Shown here: one piece after another, positions 19,684 through 23,552 of the stretch
Numbering within the stretch: position 1 is the first letter of the stretch
Layout: each line of letters begins with the position of its first letter
Source: Conidiobolus incongruus B7586
Taxonomy: Eukaryota > Entomophthoromycota > Entomophthoromycetes > Entomophthorales > Conidiobolaceae
Assembly (NCBI GenBank): GCA_000697335.1
Contig: JNEM01014275.1
Span: 1-23,552, forward strand
Length of the DNA: 23,552 bases
Reading direction: 5' to 3'
Program-made: the position numbers and the translations under genes
Notes under the pieces: model-generated
Database searches by the model: none
Told to the model about the DNA's origin: nothing
What the model saw: only the letters and a program-made list of their open reading frames with translations

Positions 19684-19812
19684 CTTAACATTATATTTAT
19701 TCCCATAAATAATTATAATTAAATATCACTATTAAATTTACATGCAATCTCATTTAATGGAATTTAATGTTTGTGTATCGATATATTAATGGATAGTCAT
19801 TTATAAATCAAT

Positions 19813-21235
19813 ATGTCATTATTACAAAAGAATAATATACAGTATTTGAGATCCAGAATTAAATCTGTTTCACCTTTAATATATCTAGACTACCAAGAAT
19901 TTACTACCAAAAGACAAATCAAAAAATTCGAATATAAAAACCCATCCAAACTACTTTCCAAAGTTCTTTTAAACCCTGAAATACCTACACCCATTAATAG
20001 ATTAAGTCGAGACATGAGATATCCTAGAAAGTTATGGACTGAAGAGTTTGATCCTAGGCTACACAAATTACAATTATTTTTGCCTCAGGAAGTTGATACA
20101 CCAGAAGGAAGACGTAAAGATATTTTGTATACTTATAGGAAATTATTGAGGGAAGCTAGAGATTTTTTCGATCCTAGGGCTAGGTATTTAAATTTTATTA
20201 TAACCAATAACTAATTTCAGTTTATTCATTATATGAAATAGGATATATTTGACATCTGAAATTAAATCTGAGTTTCGAAGATATCGAAATGAATCAAAAT
20301 TCACTCCTGAAAGGATTAATGATAGAAGACGCCAAGCTAGAAAAGTAAAGGAACAATAATTTAAATGTATCTTATATACTTTTTCTAATATTTAATAGGT
20401 CGCTCGCAAACTATATAAAGCAAATCAGCTTGATGAGAATTCAGTGCTTTCAGTTTTAAATTATACATATGGAAGGACGGGGTCATTAAGGTGGGAGCTA
20501 TTAGGACCAATCCTTCCACCAATGAACATTGTTACCAGAACCTATAAACCAGGCTATCCTCTTCACATTAAGCTTGATCCCACTTTAGAAATACTATTAA
20601 GAGCCCAAAAGTTTAACAAAGTAGCAGACCCAGACCCAAATGTTAAATCAATAAGGAGACAGTATAATTGGGTCAGAGCAAGATACAAACATCAGCTCAG
20701 CAAAGTGCAGCCTACCTTACCCCATTTTATAATTGAGGAACTGGAACAAAGAGCTGATATAAATTATTTAATTGATTGTTGGCAAAATAATGATCAACTT
20801 GGACTATTCAATCATTACGCGATTTATACGGCACATCGACCTAACAGATTCAACACCAGTGATCATGGTACTCCCTTAGAAATTCAAAAACAGTTGGAAG
20901 AGAAAACAGTTAGAGTGAAGAACTTTATTCCATCATCTCATCCCAACCTTGGCAAAAGGAATGATCAACAGCCTACTGTCAAATATTTCAATCAACTCCC
21001 TAACGAAGCAGATTTCCCCTATCTTAGAAAAATTAGCCGATTCTATAAAAAGTTATTAGCAAGTATTCCTATTCTCGATGAATCTGGAAAGGTATTTTAC
21101 TCCAAACATAGTCTAATATCATTAATTAAAGGGAAGAATCCTATCGTTGATGGTTTTCCATTAAGAAAAGCTAGCCGTAGAGTTACAATTGAGCCATTGA
21201 ATATAGAAAAAATTTTAAATGACCCTATTCCATAA
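19813..21235 (+). CDS. LYR-motif protein, Cup1-like, three exons
   Basis: Exons 19813-20183, 20242-20344 and 20399-21235 give 436 residues. The LYR domain begins at about residue 103 (DILYTYRKLLREARDFFDPR). It continues through exon 2 (YLTSEIKSEFRRYR, then ERINDRRRQARK) and ends with VARKLYKANQLDE. This is the three-helix Complex1_LYR layout: a Tyr-Arg core, a conserved Phe-Arg in helix 2, and the late RKLYKAN. LYR proteins are mitochondrial partners of acyl-carrier protein in Fe-S and respiratory-complex assembly. The long extension after the LYR domain (about 280 residues) with PILPPMNIVTRTYKPGYPL resembles the fungal Cup1-like group rather than the small LYRM proteins. For intron 1 I used the acceptor at 20241; the nearer CAG at 20220 would put a stop a few codons later. 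Residues 1-100 are basic without a named domain. Its exact role is not readable from the sequence. Confidence 0.75.
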
Positions 21236-21979
21236 TTCAATATAAAATTTCAAATATTATTTAATAAAATTTAATAATAAATCAATTTATGAAATATAAA
21301 AATTTTTATTATTTCTATTTGTCATCAAACATCTAAAGATTGTTATATTAATATTAAAGTTAAAAATATCACTACTCAAATTATAAATTAAAACCTATAA
21401 CATATTTTTATTAAAAAATCAATCAATAATATTCATTTAACTTATACATTTATCAAACCAAAAATTCTTTATTAAAAGCGTCGTTTAAATTAAAATTATT
21501 TAATTTATAAACATGATGGATTAATATTGAATAGATTTACAAAAATAAATTTCAAAATTAAGATAGATAATTGGTAGAAGAAATCATTGGGATTTATATA
21601 ATTCGGAAATAGATATTTTAGATTTTATGTATTTAAATGATAAAATCGCACGTTAAGTTTCAATAATCAATAAAAATATATATCATATTATATTAATTTT
21701 GAATCAAATGTTTTATTATATAAGGCGAAAAGAGGAGAATTTAATTCTATTGTAGTTCCTGTTTCAAAGTTAAAAATTAGAATATACTTTCATAATAGGA
21801 TGTTGAAATATTAAAGTAAAAAGAAAAGTATAGAATATATAATAATAAACTAAGCAAAACAAATGAAATTGAGGGACATATAAAATAATTCATTATGGAA
21901 TTGTTTTCTATTAATATGTGTGAATGTTATATTTAAAAATTGATAAACAAAGAGCTAAAATATCGATATGGAAAATGTT
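21236..21979. other. convergent 3' spacer between LYR gene and eIF3c
   Basis: Both flanking genes end here. The 744 nt are AT-rich with no protein-like frame, tRNA or repeat that I can support. Confidence 0.55.
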
Positions 21980-23552
21980 TTAATTCTTGGCACGATTGGC
22001 TTGAGTACGGCGAGTGTTTTTGCTCCATGATAAATGTGCGCTAGGATCAGATACTTTGAGTTCGAAAAGTTTTTCATTTCCTTCAACAAGGGATGAAGTT
22101 TTATCGGCTAAGTTAAGAGCGAGTCTTTGGATAGCAGAAGGTTCTTTGGTATGTAAAACAACCATGTTACGGACTTGGTCCAAACCAGCATTGAGCTCTT
22201 CGGACCAGATAAGCTTAGAGATTAAGCTGTAGACACGGGAAGAGGGCAAGTCAAACATTTGTCCAAGTTGTGACATGCTGATGGTGGAGTAATAAGGTGC
22301 ATAAGTGAAAAGATAAGTACGAAGAGCTTCTTCTTGAATCTTAGAAGCAAGCATAGTCTTGATCTTTTCAGGCTCGGGTAACAAGTTCCAAATCTTAATA
22401 TCCCACATGAAATCACGAGAGCGTTCCCATTCACCAGCGGCAAGAGCATGGGCAGCAGCCATAATATGATCACGAGTATTTTCAGGTGGACCGTGGAAGA
22501 TTTGTCTATCGGAATAATCTAATAATCTTCTGAAGGGCTTGCTGATGACACGCTTCTTAGCTTCAGGGTTAGTACCAGCAGCGGCCATGGAGGGAACTTC
22601 AAGGAGCATAGAACAGGTAAGGAATACACATTCAACTAATTCGCAGTTGATATGCATATGGAAAGGAATCTGTCTTTGTCTGTCAAGCTTTTCTTGATCA
22701 GCATTTTGACCGTGGCGAACATTAGAGGTACCTTGAGCCAAAAGTTCTTTAACACGGCCAGTATTGTGAAGTTCTTGGAGACAGCTTAAGGATTCACGAA
22801 TTAATCCTTCCTTAAAAGCAGAAAGACCAATTTGAACCATTGTGCGGTTGAATAAAACTTGAGTAGTGATATCAGCTTGATGAATGGTTTCTTGGAGATG
22901 AGACATTAATAACATGTCACGAGCATCATAGTAGTGACCATGAAGGGCAACAGAGTAGATGTGGCAGAGCATGGCACGAGTACGCAAAAGAGGATCAGCA
23001 TTCTTATATAAGTATACACATAAGTCGCGAACTAAATCTTCAGGAGTAATCTCGGGAGCAACAACTTCAGATCCACTGAGCTTAGTAAGATTTTCATAAA
23101 CAAGTTTTTCAACAGTAGTAATGACATGATCAGGCTTGTAGTAAGTATGTTCAAGACGACGAATGACAGTTCTACAAATGTTGCTAACTTGTTTCTTAAA
23201 TTCGAAGTATCTTTGGGCACGAATAATGACAGTGACAAGAGGAGTTTCATCAGCTAAACGTTCCAAATATTCAGTGGCATGAGGATCAAGATTTTGTAAA
23301 GATTTAGTGAATTCGTCATCAAGTTGTTCAATGAATGAAACAATGGAACCTTGAATCTTGTTATAATCAACATCAGCATCTGGTTCACCATCAACGTCAT
23401 CAATTTCATCATATGATTCATCAACAGAGATTTGAGGATTAGCTTCCAAAATGTTGAAAAGAACATGAATATTTTGACTAGTGCTACGCCACATTTCAGT
23501 GGTCATATGTGTAGCCAAACCAGATGAATAATCAAAACGAGCAGAGATTAAA
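21980..23552 (-). CDS. NIP1: eukaryotic translation initiation factor 3 subunit C, C-terminal part
   Basis: Core scaffold subunit of eIF3, which binds the 40S ribosome and recruits the ternary complex with eIF1/eIF5 contacts. The gene enters from the right edge with its 5' part missing. The open frame before the first internal Met reads LISARFDYSSGLATHM, matching the ISARFDYN.NLATYM segment of animal eIF3c, so that Met is not the start. About 523 residues are visible without an intron. Landmarks that match the family are RAMLCHIYSVALHGHYYDAR, LLMSHLQETIHQADI, LFNRTMVQIGLSAF, RQIPFHMHINCELVECVFL and MLLEVPSMAA. The PCI domain follows, with IQEEALRTYLFTYAPYY and a winged-helix SQLGQMFDLPSSRVYSLISK. 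The tail (SWSKNTRRTQANRAKN) is short and basic. Codon use is biased and GC-richer than nearby genes, as expected for a well-expressed gene. Confidence 0.95.
   Translation of the reverse strand, partial: LISARFDYSSGLATHMTTEMWRSTSQNIHVLFNILEANPQISVDESYDEIDDVDGEPDADVDYNKIQGSIVSFIEQLDDEFTKSLQNLDPHATEYLERLADETPLVTVIIRAQRYFEFKKQVSNICRTVIRRLEHTYYKPDHVITTVEKLVYENLTKLSGSEVVAPEITPEDLVRDLCVYLYKNADPLLRTRAMLCHIYSVALHGHYYDARDMLLMSHLQETIHQADITTQVLFNRTMVQIGLSAFKEGLIRESLSCLQELHNTGRVKELLAQGTSNVRHGQNADQEKLDRQRQIPFHMHINCELVECVFLTCSMLLEVPSMAAAGTNPEAKKRVISKPFRRLLDYSDRQIFHGPPENTRDHIMAAAHALAAGEWERSRDFMWDIKIWNLLPEPEKIKTMLASKIQEEALRTYLFTYAPYYSTISMSQLGQMFDLPSSRVYSLISKLIWSEELNAGLDQVRNMVVLHTKEPSAIQRLALNLADKTSSLVEGNEKLFELKVSDPSAHLSWSKNTRRTQANRAKN

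Noticed and set aside
22014-22473. Plus-strand and alternate-frame open frames overlapping eIF3c
   Set aside because: They are shadows of a GC-richer, well-conserved coding region and match no family themselves.

Overview
The window reads as nuclear DNA of a very AT-rich eukaryote, most likely a fungus and perhaps an early-diverging one. Genes are separated by long AT-rich spacers. Most are split by short introns (about 37-61 nt) with GTAAT/GTATT-type donors, TACTAAT/TTAAT-like branch sites and TTTATTAG-type acceptors. Coding exons are visibly richer in G+C than introns and spacers. The gene set (Cti6-like PHD protein, Cup1-like LYR protein, mitochondrial bS18 and EF-Ts, mevalonate kinase, eIF3c) fits a fungus; I cannot name the species.

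Layout. 1-1029 is AT-rich spacer. 1030-1780 (-) is a six-exon gene for mitochondrial ribosomal protein bS18m. 2095-2403 (+) is a doubtful orphan open frame. 2830-3517 (-) is a three-exon pICln (methylosome) gene. 3760-5385 (+) is an intronless PPR protein. 5386-11002 is a 5.6 kb stretch with no recognisable gene. It carries, at 8433-8451, an exact copy of the 19-bp Tn5 mosaic end used in Nextera libraries, so continuity across that point is doubtful. 11003-12726 (+) is a nine-exon mevalonate kinase. 13529-13599 (-) is tRNA-Gly(GCC). 13894-14955 (+) is mitochondrial EF-Ts. 15290-16907 (-) is a bacterial-type histidyl-tRNA synthetase with a presequence-like N-terminus. 17349-18965 (+) is a Cti6-like PHD-finger protein. 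19596-19668 (+) is tRNA-Thr(AGT). 19813-21235 (+) is a Cup1-like LYR protein. 21980-23552 (-) is the C-terminal part of eIF3c, running off the right edge.

Function. Five of the nine confident protein genes (bS18m, PPR protein, EF-Ts, HisRS, LYR protein) are known or likely mitochondrial, three of them directly in organellar translation. The others serve sterol/isoprenoid synthesis, snRNP assembly, chromatin regulation and cytosolic translation initiation. There is no operon-like logic. I see no CRISPR array, intact transposon or viral relic.

The most notable points are the library-adapter junction inside the gene desert, the bacterial-type HisRS in a fungus-like genome, and a four-base first exon (ATGG) in the PHD gene. 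I do not see a convincing new multi-gene system.
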